From contig JAJZAG010000054.1 in NCBI GenBank assembly GCA_021799555.1, forward strand, positions 1 to 14,899: a DNA stretch of 14,899 bases, in the 5' to 3' direction. The notes below the pieces were generated by a model. It had not been told where the DNA came from. It searched no databases and was given only the letters and a program-made list of their open reading frames with translations. Source of the DNA: Deltaproteobacteria bacterium (GTDB lineage Bacteria; Desulfobacterota; Binatia; Binatales; Binataceae). Each line of letters opens with the position of its first letter. Within the stretch, counting starts at the first letter, position 1. Below, one piece after another: positions 14,785 to 14,899 of this stretch. The translations under genes were made by a program, and so were the position numbers.

Positions 14785-14812
14785 TTGACCATCGCCGTCG
14801 AAGATGTATATT
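14785..14812 (+). promoter_or_regulatory. Divergent promoter overlapping the NsrR-type operator
   Basis: TTGACC (14785-14790) and TATATT (14807-14812), each five of six matches, are 16 bases apart on the plus strand. The -10 lies inside the palindrome at 14801-14823, so a bound repressor would block it. Transcription from near 14819 would read into the gene beginning at the right edge. Confidence 0.6.
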
Positions 14813-14823
14813 GAATACATCTT
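14801..14823. promoter_or_regulatory. NsrR-type operator palindrome
   Basis: AAGATGTAT (14801-14809) and ATACATCTT (14815-14823) are perfect inverted copies around five bases. Arranged as 11-1-11, this matches the published NsrR-type motif of AAGATGCAT-like half sites. It lies between the start of the hemerythrin gene (14779) and the divergent gene at the right edge, and so can control both transcripts, including the regulator's own. Confidence 0.75.
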
Positions 14824-14890
14824 AACGATGTCTCCCGTCAAGCCCGCCAAACAGGCTCGGCGAGCCACACCCGGGAAGGGAAAGGTTGTC

Positions 14891-14899
14891 ATGAGCACT
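14891..14899 (+). CDS. Start of a divergent gene cut by the window edge
   Basis: ATGAGCACT at the very end is preceded by AAAGG with a five-base gap inside a purine-rich run (GGGAAGGGAAAGG), a good start site. An in-frame ATG at 14828 would add 21 basic residues but lies only about ten bases after the predicted transcription start and has no ribosome binding site. Only three codons are visible, so the product is unknown. Its operator makes it a probable NO-responsive gene. Confidence 0.45.

Overview
The window is high-GC bacterial chromosome with short intergenic spaces. It holds housekeeping genes, a respiratory oxidase operon, a nitric-oxide-type regulatory locus at the right edge, and two small areas of mobile-element debris. 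The order ftsY, zapB-like, zapA, 6S RNA, 5-formyl-THF cyclo-ligase, RNase Y, together with an NsrR-like Rrf2 protein, fits a deltaproteobacterial-grade lineage (Desulfobacterota or Binatota-like soil bacteria). That placement is inference from gene content only.

Left part (1-4560), all on the minus strand. A glutathione S-transferase gene has a good sigma70-type promoter. About 460 bases follow with no convincing gene. Next is a five-gene operon, read from right to left: a cupredoxin, an 82-residue two-helix membrane protein, then subunits IIa, II and I of a ba3-type (B-family) heme-copper oxidase. All the CuA, CuB and heme ligands are visible. The cupredoxin is a likely electron carrier for the oxidase.

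Middle (4515-5471) is a gene-poor scar. It contains a C-terminal remnant of an IS3-family transposase, two 51-bp tandem repeats, a hairpin and a possible fragment of a small protein gene. A phytanoyl-CoA dioxygenase family gene (+) and a short-chain dehydrogenase gene (-) follow. They converge on a strong bidirectional terminator hairpin.

Housekeeping cluster (7543-11881, plus strand): ftsY; a promoter at its stop codon; a coiled-coil ZapB-like protein; zapA; a 6S RNA gene not represented by any ORF, whose end stem, central bubble and terminal hairpin can be drawn; fau; and rny. A 15-bp terminator hairpin separates rny from a ferritin-like gene. tRNA-Gln(CUG) and tRNA-Glu(CUC) follow.

Right part (12846-14899): next to the 3' end of tRNA-Glu lies a frameshifted tyrosine-recombinase pseudogene whose nucleophile tyrosine codon reads lysine, the scar of an element that used this tRNA. 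Then come, on the minus strand, an NsrR-type Rrf2 regulator and, directly upstream of it in the same operon, a DUF2249-hemerythrin fusion. Their upstream region carries a near-perfect 23-bp NsrR-type palindrome overlapping the -10 box of a divergent promoter. The gene that promoter drives starts at the window edge and is its most likely NO-controlled target. I see no clearly undescribed system. The best leads are this NsrR/hemerythrin/divergent-target module, the cupredoxin-ba3 operon with its unknown small membrane protein, and the 6S RNA.
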